This document shows, piece after piece, positions 1-6,234 of a stretch of 13,422 nt of DNA. The stretch's first letter is position 1. Each line of letters starts with the position of its first letter. Made by a program: the position numbers and the translations under genes. Source of the stretch: Oceanospirillaceae bacterium (GTDB taxonomy: Bacteria > Pseudomonadota > Gammaproteobacteria > Pseudomonadales > Balneatricaceae); NCBI GenBank assembly GCA_023954795.1, contig JAGSHA010000047.1, positions 1-13,422 on the forward strand. The letters are read 5' to 3'. The notes under the pieces were generated by a model. It saw only the letters and a list, made by a program, of their open reading frames with translations. It had not been told where the DNA came from and did not search any database.

Positions 1-774
1 CGCCTGATATTTCTGCTGAATCTCGTCGTCATCGACTTTCACTTCGTCCAGCATTTTGACTTTATCCAGCAACAGATACTCTACAATCACCTGCTCTTCG
101 GTCTTGTATGACGCACGGTTATCATCAAAGTACTGCTTAGCATCCTGCTCATCAATCTGGATACCTGCCTGAACTTTGTCTACATCCAGCTCAAAGTAGC
201 TCAGGTCTCGGGTTTGCTGATCAAGCTTTACAACACGCGTCAGATCAGAATCCAGAGAGAACGAAGATAACAGGTAACCGGTACGCAGTTGCTCAACCAC
301 TTTTTCTTTACGCACCAGATCGCGGTACATCAGCGGAGACAGGCCGGCATTACGCAACACGGACTCAAACTGTACGCGGTCAAATTTACCGTCTACCTGA
401 AAGCTTGGCGTACTAACCAGCATCTGGTCGATCATACGATCGCTAAACACCATCTCCTGCGCACCAGCAGCCTGAGTCAGTACCGCCTGCTCGATCAAAC
501 CGTCCAGCACCATTTTGCTGATGACGTTATCGTCCAACAGCGTTGGATCGGCATTCTCTCCCATTTGATTAAGTAGCTGGCGACGCTGTAGCTCTACGCC
601 CTGCAGCAACTGTCGCTCGCTGACCTCTTCTCCGTTGACTGTTGCTGGCGCATTGCTGCCACTTGTCAGGCTAACAAGTGACTCAACACCGAACAGAGCA
701 AAAGTAACAGCGATCAGGCCAACAATCACCTTTGCGATAATGCCTTGAGAGTTATTCCGAATCGATTGCAGCAT
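1..774 (-). CDS. ppiD: Peptidyl-prolyl cis-trans isomerase D (PpiD), N-terminal part; 3' end beyond window
   Basis: The first 258 codons of PpiD, a periplasmic folding chaperone held in the inner membrane by one N-terminal helix and working near the SecYEG exit. The visible protein begins MLQSIRNNSQGIIAKVIVGL. It has a short cytoplasmic head, one hydrophobic segment at about residues 11-32 (AKVIVGLIAVTFALFGV), then a SurA-like N-terminal chaperone region including the family-typical stretch TPSFQVDGKFDRVQFESVLR. The parvulin PPIase domain would lie past the left edge. The start is the only candidate ahead of the membrane helix; its Shine-Dalgarno is poor (an AGGA about 13 nt upstream). It follows hupB after 264 bp, as in E. 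coli (lon-hupB-ppiD). An intrinsic terminator ends about 38 nt before the start codon, so its expression is probably not simple read-through from hupB. Identification is by recalled family sequence and synteny. Confidence 0.93.
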   Translation of the reverse strand, partial: MLQSIRNNSQGIIAKVIVGLIAVTFALFGVESLVSLTSGSNAPATVNGEEVSERQLLQGVELQRRQLLNQMGENADPTLLDDNVISKMVLDGLIEQAVLTQAAGAQEMVFSDRMIDQMLVSTPSFQVDGKFDRVQFESVLRNAGLSPLMYRDLVRKEKVVEQLRTGYLLSSFSLDSDLTRVVKLDQQTRDLSYFELDVDKVQAGIQIDEQDAKQYFDDNRASYKTEEQVIVEYLLLDKVKMLDEVKVDDDEIQQKYQA

Positions 775-804
775 GGTGCTTTAAGAATCCTGGCAAATCA
801 TCTA

Positions 805-847
805 ACAAACAAAAAAGGCGCACCCCTAAAACAGGAATGCGCCTTTT
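805..847 (-). terminator. Intrinsic terminator between hupB and ppiD
   Basis: Perfect 10-bp stem, aaaaggcgca (813-822) with tgcgcctttt (838-847), and a 15-nt loop. Read on the minus strand the second arm runs into a T-rich tail (TTTTTTGTTTGTT). It most likely ends hupB transcripts. It lies only 38 nt before the ppiD start, so it could also act as an attenuator if ppiD is transcribed from further upstream. Confidence 0.8.
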
Positions 848-858
848 CTACAATTTTG

Positions 859-893
859 AAACCGGCAAATGTCGCAATGATACCAACCGGTTT
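859..893. repeat. Inverted repeat (hairpin) in hupB-ppiD gap
   Basis: Arms aaaccgg (859-865) and ccggttt (887-893) form a 7-bp stem with a 21-nt loop. It sits one base from the larger hairpin at 895-942 and overlaps the candidate ppiD -10 element. No T-tract follows, so it is not an obvious terminator. Confidence 0.5.
877..885 (-). promoter_or_regulatory. Candidate extended -10 promoter for ppiD
   Basis: On the minus strand the sequence TGGTATCAT matches an extended -10 (TGnTATAAT with one mismatch in the hexamer). No good -35 is seen 16-18 nt upstream. Transcription from here would start near 870 and run through the terminator at 805-847 before reaching ppiD. Low confidence: a single 9-nt match. 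Confidence 0.3.
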
Positions 894-894
894 A

Positions 895-942
895 AAGGAA
901 TGCAGGGTGTAATACACAATTTGTAGTACCTCTGCATTCCTT
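895..942. repeat. Long inverted repeat (hairpin) in hupB-ppiD gap
   Basis: Arms aaggaatgcag (895-905) and ctgcattcctt (932-942) give a perfect 11-bp stem. The 26-nt interior contains a small nested hairpin (gtgt 907-910 with acac 914-917). No U-rich tail adjoins either side. It could be an mRNA 3'-end stabiliser for hupB, an operator, or a short dispersed repeat; this window alone cannot decide. Confidence 0.6.
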
Positions 943-1013
943 GATGCCCCCTTCCACGAGAACATTGGCGGAACGGTCAGAATAGCTTTAAGTCTGTTCT
1001 GGTCCGAACCTAT

Positions 1014-1043
1014 AGTAAAACCCCGACGCTACCGGGTTTTACT
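1014..1043 (-). terminator. Hairpin straddling the hupB stop codon, possible terminator
   Basis: Arms agtaaaaccc (1014-1023) and gggttttact (1034-1043) form a 10-bp stem with a 10-nt loop. The hupB stop codon (1039-1041) lies inside one arm. On the minus strand the distal arm contains TTTT but the flank is not otherwise T-rich, so it is a weaker terminator than the one at 805-847. It may also protect the mRNA 3' end. Confidence 0.5.
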
Positions 1044-1314
1044 TGTTTACTGCGTCTTTCAGAGCCTTACCTGGTTTGAAGGTAGGCAGTGTAGCTGCAG
1101 CAATCTCGATTGGCTTACCGGTCTGAGGGTTACGACCCGTACGCGCAGCACGCTCTTTCACAGCAAAAGTACCAAAACCTACCAGCGCAACCGAATCTCC
1201 TTCCTGCAGAGCACCAGTTACAGCTTCCAGAGTAGCGTCCAGAGCACGACCCGCAGCAGCTTTAGAGATGTCAGCAGAAGCCGCAATCGCGTCGATCAGT
1301 TCAGACTTATTCAC
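1039..1314 (-). CDS. hupB: DNA-binding protein HU-beta
   Basis: A 91-residue histone-like HU protein (E. coli HU-beta is 90). It binds DNA without strong sequence specificity as a dimer, bends it, and packs the nucleoid. The sequence is nearly canonical: an N-terminal helical dimerisation region (MNKSELIDAIAASADISKAA), the GDSVALVGFGTFAVKERAAR core at about residues 39-58, the DNA-binding arm with its R-N-P proline tip (TGRNPQTGKPI, 59-69), and a closing KPGKALKDAVNK. The start codon is GTG (1312-1314), preceded by a GGGG Shine-Dalgarno with 6-nt spacing; HU-beta in E. coli also starts with GTG, from memory. It lies 135 bp after lon and has its own strong promoter. The stop codon is inside a hairpin. 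Confidence 0.98.
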   Translation of the reverse strand: MNKSELIDAIAASADISKAAAGRALDATLEAVTGALQEGDSVALVGFGTFAVKERAARTGRNPQTGKPIEIAAATLPTFKPGKALKDAVNK

Positions 1315-1324
1315 ATTGTTCCCC
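1311..1324 (-). promoter_or_regulatory. hupB ribosome binding site with an overlapping ATG-TGA start-stop
   Basis: The minus strand reads AAGGGGAACAATGTGAATAAG. The GGGG (1321-1324) is 6 nt from the GTG start of hupB. An out-of-frame ATG (1314-1316) overlaps that GTG and is followed directly by TGA (1311-1313), so ribosomes choosing ATG would make only fMet and stop. The HU reading frame requires the GTG. Confidence 0.7.
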
Positions 1325-1386
1325 TTTATCGAAAAGATCTAGTTGTTATATCTAAAAAATCCAGTCCAGCAAGATGGTCTTGGCAT

Positions 1387-1416
1387 TTTATACCAACAGG
1401 CAGAAAGGGGTGTCAA
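1387..1416 (-). promoter_or_regulatory. Sigma-70-like promoter of hupB
   Basis: On the minus strand a perfect -35 TTGACA (1411-1416), an 18-bp spacer and a -10 TATAAA (1387-1392) within TATAAAAT. Transcription should start near 1380, giving a leader of about 65 nt. It sits in the lon-hupB gap, so hupB can be expressed independently of lon. Confidence 0.8.
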
Positions 1417-1435
1417 CAAGCTTCAACGCCTTTCT
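1402..1435. repeat. Inverted repeat overlapping the hupB -35 box
   Basis: Arms agaaagg (1402-1408) and cctttct (1429-1435) with a 20-nt interior that contains aagctt and the whole hupB -35 hexamer. It starts 15 nt after the lon stop codon in the direction of transcription. No T-tract follows, so it is a poor terminator for lon; it may be chance or a protein site. Confidence 0.35.
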
Positions 1436-1449
1436 ACCCCTTGATTTAC

Positions 1450-3879
1450 CTAATGTGCCTTTATTTGCCCATGCTCATTTTTTGCTGTTTTCTTCTTGCC
1501 AGAAACATCTTCTTCTGCTTCACCCTGCAAAGGTTCCGGCTGATACTTAAGCGCAATCTCCAGAACCTCGTCGATCCATCTAACCGGCTTAATATCGAGA
1601 TCTGCTTTGATATTGGCCGGAATTTCTTTCAAATCACGTTCATTTTCTTCTGGAATAACCACTGTCTTGATGCCACCACGGTGAGCCGCCAGCAGTTTTT
1701 CCTTCAGTCCGCCAATTGGCAGAACCTGTCCACGCAACGTAATTTCACCGGTCATCGCCACATCAGAGCGTACCGGAATATTTGTTAGTACAGATACCAG
1801 CGCTGTGCACATGCCAATACCCGCACTTGGACCATCTTTAGGTGTCGCGCCTTCTGGCACATGGATATGAATATCGTTCTTCTCATGGAAGTCAGGCTTG
1901 ATACCGAGCGTATCAGCTCGATTACGCACAACAGTCAGCGCAGCCTGAATCGACTCTTTCATCACGTCGCCCAAGCTACCTGTTGTGACCTGTCGTCCTT
2001 TACCCGGTACAACTGCACCTTCGATACTCAGAATATCGCCACCCACCTGCGTCCACGCCAGGCCGGTCACATGACCCACCAGATCCTGCTCTTCCGCCAT
2101 TCCGAATTTATGTTTCTTCACACCGGAATAATCTTCGAGCTGATCTTCACCAATGGCGATCGGCAATTCACTGCTATCGGCCAATGCCAACTGCTTGACC
2201 ACCTTACGGCACAACTTGGCAATTTCACGTTCGAGGCCTCGTACACCCGCTTCACGCGTGTAGTAACGGATCAGACCTTCAACGGCAGAATCCTCGATTG
2301 TAACCTCTTTTTCCTTCAGACCGTTATTCTTAAGCTGCTTAGGAATCAGATATTTACGTGCAATATTCAGTTTTTCGTCTTCGGTGTAGCCCGGAATACG
2401 AATTAATTCCATTCGATCCAGCAAAGGACCCGGAATATTCATAGAGTTGGACGTACATACAAACATCACATCAGACAGATCGTAATCGACTTCCAGATAG
2501 TGATCGTTGAACGTGTTGTTCTGTTCTGGATCAAGTACTTCCAGCAATGCAGACGCAGGATCACCGCGGTGATCCATGCCCATCTTGTCAATTTCATCGA
2601 GCAGGAACAGCGGGTTTTTCACGCCGACCTTAGACATCTTCTGCACGAGTTTACCCGGCATAGAACCGATGTAAGTACGACGGTGACCACGAATTTCCGC
2701 CTCATCTCGTACGCCACCCAGCGCCATACGCACGTATTTACGGTTGGTCGCACGCGCAATGGAACGGCCCAGTGAGGTTTTACCCACACCCGGAGGTCCA
2801 ACCAGACACAGAATCGGACCTTTAAGCTTCTTCACTCGGCGCTGAACAGCCAAGTATTCCAGAATACGGTCTTTCACCTCTTCCAGACCGTAGTGGTCTT
2901 CGTTCAGGATCTTTTCCGCACGCTTCATGTCATGGCGCACTTTAGAGCGTTTGGTCCACGGAATCAGCAACATCCAGTCGATATAACCGCGTACAACGGT
3001 CGCTTCAGCTGACATCGGAGACATCATCTTCAGCTTGTTGTACTCACTTATGGTTTTATCCAGCGCTTCCTGCGGCATACCCGCGTCTTCAATACGCTGT
3101 TTGAGCTGTTCCATATCATTGGAACCGGTCTCATCCATGTCCCCGAGCTCTTTCTGAATCGCTTTCATTTGCTCATTCAGATAGTACTCGCGCTGGCTTT
3201 TCTCCATCTGCTTCTTAACGCGGCCACGGATACGTTTCTCGACCTCAACCAGATCGATTTCGCCTTCCATCAGCGCCATCAGATGTTCAAGACGCTCACG
3301 ATTGCTGAGCATCTCGAGAATTTTCTGTTTCTCTTCCAGTTTGAGCGACATGTGCGCAGCAATGGTGTCGGCCAATCGGCCAGCATCATCGATATTCTGC
3401 AATGACGCCAGAACTTCAGATGGGATTTTTTTGTTCACCTGCACAAAGCGCTCAAACTGTTCCAGCATCGTACGCTTATACAGTTCCGCTTCGGCTTCGG
3501 TAACATCTTCAATCGCCAGAGACTCGGTCTCTGCCATGAAATATTCATGATCGTCGTTCAACGATTTGACGGTCGCTCGGTAATCACCCTCCACCAGCAC
3601 TTTCACGGTGCCATCGGGAAGTTTGAGCATCTGCAGCACGCTGGCTACTGTACCCACGTCAAACAACTCATCCGCAGCCGGATCATCGTCAGATGCATTC
3701 TTCTGCGCAACCAACAGAATCTCTTTTTCCTGACTCATTGCGACTTCTAAAGCCTGAATCGATTTTTCACGGCCTACAAAAAGCGGTATCACCATATGCG
3801 GGTAAACCACCACATCGCGCAACGGAAGAACCGGAAGCTCTGTGGTTACCTGTGCATTGTTATCATCTGTGTGTGCCAT
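1450..3879 (-). CDS. lon: ATP-dependent protease Lon (endopeptidase La)
   Basis: Full-length 809-residue Lon (E. coli 784), a cytoplasmic homohexamer that unfolds and degrades misfolded and regulatory proteins using ATP. Domains in order: N-terminal substrate-binding domain from LPVLPLRDVVVYPHMVIPLF (about 15-210), a coiled linker around 210-250, the AAA+ module with Walker A GPPGVGKTS (361-369) and Walker B LFLLDEIDK (424-432), and the C-terminal S16 protease. The protease has catalytic Ser685 in PKDGPSAG and Lys728 in GGLKEKLL, 43 residues apart as in E. coli. The last 25 residues are a charged tail (GEAEEDVSGKKKTAKNEH) beyond the usual end. The start ATG has GAGAGGG about 10 nt upstream. 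It is preceded by a sigma-32-like promoter, consistent with heat-shock control. hupB follows. The upstream neighbour is nfuA, not the clpX seen in enterics. Confidence 0.98.
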   Translation of the reverse strand: MAHTDDNNAQVTTELPVLPLRDVVVYPHMVIPLFVGREKSIQALEVAMSQEKEILLVAQKNASDDDPAADELFDVGTVASVLQMLKLPDGTVKVLVEGDYRATVKSLNDDHEYFMAETESLAIEDVTEAEAELYKRTMLEQFERFVQVNKKIPSEVLASLQNIDDAGRLADTIAAHMSLKLEEKQKILEMLSNRERLEHLMALMEGEIDLVEVEKRIRGRVKKQMEKSQREYYLNEQMKAIQKELGDMDETGSNDMEQLKQRIEDAGMPQEALDKTISEYNKLKMMSPMSAEATVVRGYIDWMLLIPWTKRSKVRHDMKRAEKILNEDHYGLEEVKDRILEYLAVQRRVKKLKGPILCLVGPPGVGKTSLGRSIARATNRKYVRMALGGVRDEAEIRGHRRTYIGSMPGKLVQKMSKVGVKNPLFLLDEIDKMGMDHRGDPASALLEVLDPEQNNTFNDHYLEVDYDLSDVMFVCTSNSMNIPGPLLDRMELIRIPGYTEDEKLNIARKYLIPKQLKNNGLKEKEVTIEDSAVEGLIRYYTREAGVRGLEREIAKLCRKVVKQLALADSSELPIAIGEDQLEDYSGVKKHKFGMAEEQDLVGHVTGLAWTQVGGDILSIEGAVVPGKGRQVTTGSLGDVMKESIQAALTVVRNRADTLGIKPDFHEKNDIHIHVPEGATPKDGPSAGIGMCTALVSVLTNIPVRSDVAMTGEITLRGQVLPIGGLKEKLLAAHRGGIKTVVIPEENERDLKEIPANIKADLDIKPVRWIDEVLEIALKYQPEPLQGEAEEDVSGKKKTAKNEHGQIKAH

Positions 3880-3904
3880 GATGAGATTACCCTCTCAGAA
3901 ACTG

Positions 3905-3924
3905 GCACCTGCTGAGGCAGATGC
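3905..3924 (-). other. Hairpin in the lon 5' leader
   Basis: In the RNA, GCAUCUGC and GCAGGUGC form an 8-bp stem (one G-U pair) closed by the tetraloop CUCA. It lies between the heat-shock promoter and the lon Shine-Dalgarno and ends about 10 nt upstream of it. It could affect translation or mRNA stability; function is not established. Confidence 0.5.
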
Positions 3925-3959
3925 TATAAACACGAACTTTAAAAAACCTGTTACTGGCT

Positions 3960-3988
3960 AGATGGGGGTGCCATCCGGCAATTACAAC
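3960..3988 (-). promoter_or_regulatory. Heat-shock (sigma-32-type) promoter of lon
   Basis: On the minus strand the -10 CCCCATCT (3960-3967) is an exact match to the RpoH consensus CCCCATnT. It is preceded by a 14-bp spacer and a -35 GTTGTAA (3982-3988; consensus CTTGAAA, five of seven positions). Spacing and position, about 80 nt before the lon start, fit E. coli lon, a classic RpoH regulon member. No comparably good sigma-70 promoter was seen in the gap. Confidence 0.75.
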
Positions 3989-4068
3989 CAATAGATATAA
4001 AAAAATCAGGTTCTTAGATGAATGGAGCTGCTTTCAATATATAGCAACATTAAGCAGAAGGCATAATC

Positions 4069-4096
4069 AAAAAAGGGGCTGTTACGCCCCAGTTTT
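4069..4096 (-). terminator. Intrinsic terminator of nfuA
   Basis: Stem ggggc (4075-4079) with gcccc (4086-4090) and a 6-nt loop. On the minus strand it reads GGGGC-GTAACA-GCCCC followed by TTTTTTGATT. It begins about 10 nt past the nfuA stop and separates nfuA from the lon unit. Confidence 0.8.
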
Positions 4097-4099
4097 ATA

Positions 4100-4693
4100 T
4101 TATTTGTAGTATGCGTTGTCTCTGACTGTGTGGTCGGTCACATCGCGTACACCTATCAACCCGGCGACACGCTCAACCAGTGTTTTTTCAACACCATCTT
4201 TCAGCGTCATATCGACAGCACTGCAGCCCTGACAACCACCGCCGAATTCCAGGATTGCGACCGTACCCTGCTCTTCTTCTACCAACTCAACCAGTTTCAC
4301 TTCACCACCGTGGGAAGCCAAACCTGGGTTGATATCGGAATAAAGAATGTAATTGATCTGCTCATTCATTGGGCTATCCGCAGAGACCATCGGCACTTTT
4401 GAGTTAGGTGCTTTGATCGTCAGCTGGCCACCCATACGGTCTTCTGCAAAATCAACCAGTCCATCTTCCAGATAGGAGACACTGTTATTTTCGATATAAA
4501 CACGAAACTTGCTCAGTTCCATGATTTCGTCATCTTCGACAATTTCATCCGGACGACAATAGGCCAGACAGGACTCTGCATACGGTGTACCCGGCTGGGT
4601 TACAAACATCCGTACTGCAATCCCTTCAACTTCCTGCTTAGCTAACAGTTCCGCCAGATAATTTTCAGCGCTTTCGGTTACCGTGATGCTCAT
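4100..4693 (-). CDS. nfuA: Fe-S cluster carrier/biogenesis protein NfuA
   Basis: A 197-residue protein (E. coli NfuA 191) that carries a [4Fe-4S] cluster at a dimer interface and hands it to client enzymes, especially under oxidative stress or iron limitation. The N-terminal half (about 1-100) is the degenerate A-type (HesB/IscA-like) domain, which aids client recognition. The C-terminal half is the Nfu domain with the cluster-binding CxxC in GGGCQGCSAVDMTLKDGVEK, Cys154 and Cys157. An AGGA lies about 8 nt before the ATG. It is divergent from the MATE gene across 153 bp, with its own terminator downstream, so it appears monocistronic. E. coli nfuA is IscR-regulated; I could not match an IscR consensus site here. 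Confidence 0.96.
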   Translation of the reverse strand: MSITVTESAENYLAELLAKQEVEGIAVRMFVTQPGTPYAESCLAYCRPDEIVEDDEIMELSKFRVYIENNSVSYLEDGLVDFAEDRMGGQLTIKAPNSKVPMVSADSPMNEQINYILYSDINPGLASHGGEVKLVELVEEEQGTVAILEFGGGCQGCSAVDMTLKDGVEKTLVERVAGLIGVRDVTDHTVRDNAYYK

Positions 4694-4739
4694 ACTTAAT
4701 CCTGTTACTTAACTTTTTGCGTACTCTATATGTGGCTGA

Positions 4740-4768
4740 AGCATACACCGATTCTAATTCTGAGTAAA
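4740..4768 (-). promoter_or_regulatory. Candidate sigma-70 promoter of nfuA
   Basis: On the minus strand -35 TTTACT (4763-4768), a 17-bp spacer and -10 TATGCT (4740-4745), four of six matches in each hexamer. This would give a leader of about 40 nt. Short imperfect inverted repeats nearby (attctg 4757-4762 with cagaat 4785-4790) overlap the -35. Confidence 0.45.
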
Positions 4769-4807
4769 TTGGTCAGCTATTAACCAGAATCTACCAACGA
4801 TGATTTC

Positions 4808-4816
4808 TGATACACT
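4808..4816 (+). promoter_or_regulatory. Candidate extended -10 promoter of the MATE gene
   Basis: The sequence TGATACACT fits an extended -10 (TGn plus TACACT, four of six). The start site would be near 4823, giving a leader of about 24 nt. No convincing -35 is seen, so confidence is low. Confidence 0.33.
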
Positions 4817-4846
4817 GGCGGCTTTTACTCGGCTACCTCCCCAAAG

Positions 4847-6172
4847 ATGACCGCAACTCAGCGCTATAAGACGATTCTGATGCTTGGCCTGCCCATTATT
4901 GGCGGCATGTTGTCACAAAGCATCCTGAACCTTGTAGATGCTGCCATGGTGGGCAGTCTGGGAGAAGCGGCACTGGCTGGCGTGGGTGTTGGCAGCTACG
5001 CCAACTTTGTCGCTGTGAGCCTGATTCTGGGCCTTTCTTCCGGTGTCCAGGCAATGGTGGCGCGCCGCAGGGGCCAGGGGCGACTCGCTGAGATGGCCCG
5101 CCCGGTTAACTGGGGCCTGATTGTTTCCGTGCTTTTTGCTCTCCCGCTAAGCCTTATCTACATCAGCCATTCCGCAGACATTATATCTCTGATCAGTGAC
5201 GACCCAGATGTTCAACGCATCGGGCAGTCATACTTTGACTACCGAACGATGGCGATGCTGGCGGTGGGAATCAACCTTTCCTTTCGCGGATGGTGGAACG
5301 GTATAAAACAACCCGGCACTTACCTTGCGTCTCTGCTGGTCATGCACTTATTGAACGTTGGCATTAGCTATGGCCTGATTTTCGGTAAGCTGGGATTACC
5401 TGAGATGGGCGCGGCGGGAGCAGGACTGGGGACAGCAATCGCTCTCAGCCTTGGCTGCCTGCTAAATGGTGTGCTTATGTGGCGCAGCGCACGCCCCTAT
5501 GGGTTCCTAAAATATCGCCGGGGTCCTGCATCGATAGGCAAGCTGCTTTCATTATCCATCCCCCATTCGCTACAACAGTTTTTCTTTGCCGCTGGCATCT
5601 GCACTCTGTTCTGGATCATCGGCCAGCTGGGGACAGAAGATCAGGCAGTGGCCCACGTATTGATCAATCTGGCACTATTTCTAATCCTGCCTGGCGTTGG
5701 ATTTGGTATTGCATCAACCTCGCTGGTCAGCCACTCCCTCGGAGAAAACAACACCGAAGAGGCCTGTCAATGGGGCTGGGATACAATAAAAACCGCTCTG
5801 GGGGTCATCATATTATTGAGCCTGCCGCTATGGATGTTCCCAGATGCCATACTCGGACTGTTCATCCACTCCGACACATTGCTGCTTCAGGCTGAGTTGC
5901 CGCTACAGATTACAGCGATCGCTATCTGCTTCGATACTGCGGCGATCGTATTAACACAAGCACTGCTCGGCGCCGGAGCGAATCGCTCTGTACTTTATAT
6001 AAGCACATTGGGCCAGTGGATGTTTTACTTGCCTCTGGCATGGTTAATCGGTCCGTACTGGGGATTTGGGCTATTGGGCATCTGGCTGGTCCAGCTCATA
6101 CATCGCGCACTATCCTCCGCGATTTTTTCCTATGTGTGGTCAAAACGCCAATGGGCGGAGATTGCTGTATAA
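4847..6172 (+). CDS. MATE family multidrug/toxin efflux transporter
   Basis: A 441-residue inner-membrane protein with about twelve hydrophobic segments, the standard MATE size. These carriers export cationic drugs or metabolites in exchange for Na+ or H+. The N-terminal signature is clear: LGLPIIGGMLSQSILNLVDAAMVGSLGEAALAGVGVGS (residues 13-50 overall), with a conserved acidic Asp31 in TM1. The second half repeats the fold (LSIPHSLQQFFFAAG, then LPGVGFGIASTSLVSHSLGE at 281-300). It could be of the NorM or DinF subgroup; I cannot decide or name a substrate. The ATG start has no good Shine-Dalgarno (upstream CTACCTCCCCAAAG), so translation may be weak or the start slightly wrong. It is divergent from nfuA. 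The antiporter gene follows after 62 bp, probably in the same transcript. Confidence 0.93.
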   Translation: MTATQRYKTILMLGLPIIGGMLSQSILNLVDAAMVGSLGEAALAGVGVGSYANFVAVSLILGLSSGVQAMVARRRGQGRLAEMARPVNWGLIVSVLFALPLSLIYISHSADIISLISDDPDVQRIGQSYFDYRTMAMLAVGINLSFRGWWNGIKQPGTYLASLLVMHLLNVGISYGLIFGKLGLPEMGAAGAGLGTAIALSLGCLLNGVLMWRSARPYGFLKYRRGPASIGKLLSLSIPHSLQQFFFAAGICTLFWIIGQLGTEDQAVAHVLINLALFLILPGVGFGIASTSLVSHSLGENNTEEACQWGWDTIKTALGVIILLSLPLWMFPDAILGLFIHSDTLLLQAELPLQITAIAICFDTAAIVLTQALLGAGANRSVLYISTLGQWMFYLPLAWLIGPYWGFGLLGIWLVQLIHRALSSAIFSYVWSKRQWAEIAV

Positions 6173-6234
6173 AGGCTCTCCCAGCATCTGTTAGACTTGA
6201 ACGTGATCAGCTTTTATTAAGGACTCTGGAGTAA

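Noticed and set aside
798..965. 55-codon minus-strand ORF in the hupB-ppiD gap (begins MFSWKGASRN)
   Set aside because: It runs through both hairpins and the terminator, has no Shine-Dalgarno, and its composition looks non-coding.
990..1015. Possible sigma-E promoter for ppiD (GAAC followed by TCTGA, minus strand)
   Set aside because: The spacing between elements is several bases too short and the TT after GAAC is missing.
849..1038. tRNA or small RNA gene in the hupB-ppiD gap
   Set aside because: No cloverleaf, T-loop or CCA signature was found; only the hairpins described.
1861..2406. 181-residue plus-strand ORF opposite lon
   Set aside because: Antisense shadow of a highly conserved gene, with no recognisable domain or ribosome site.
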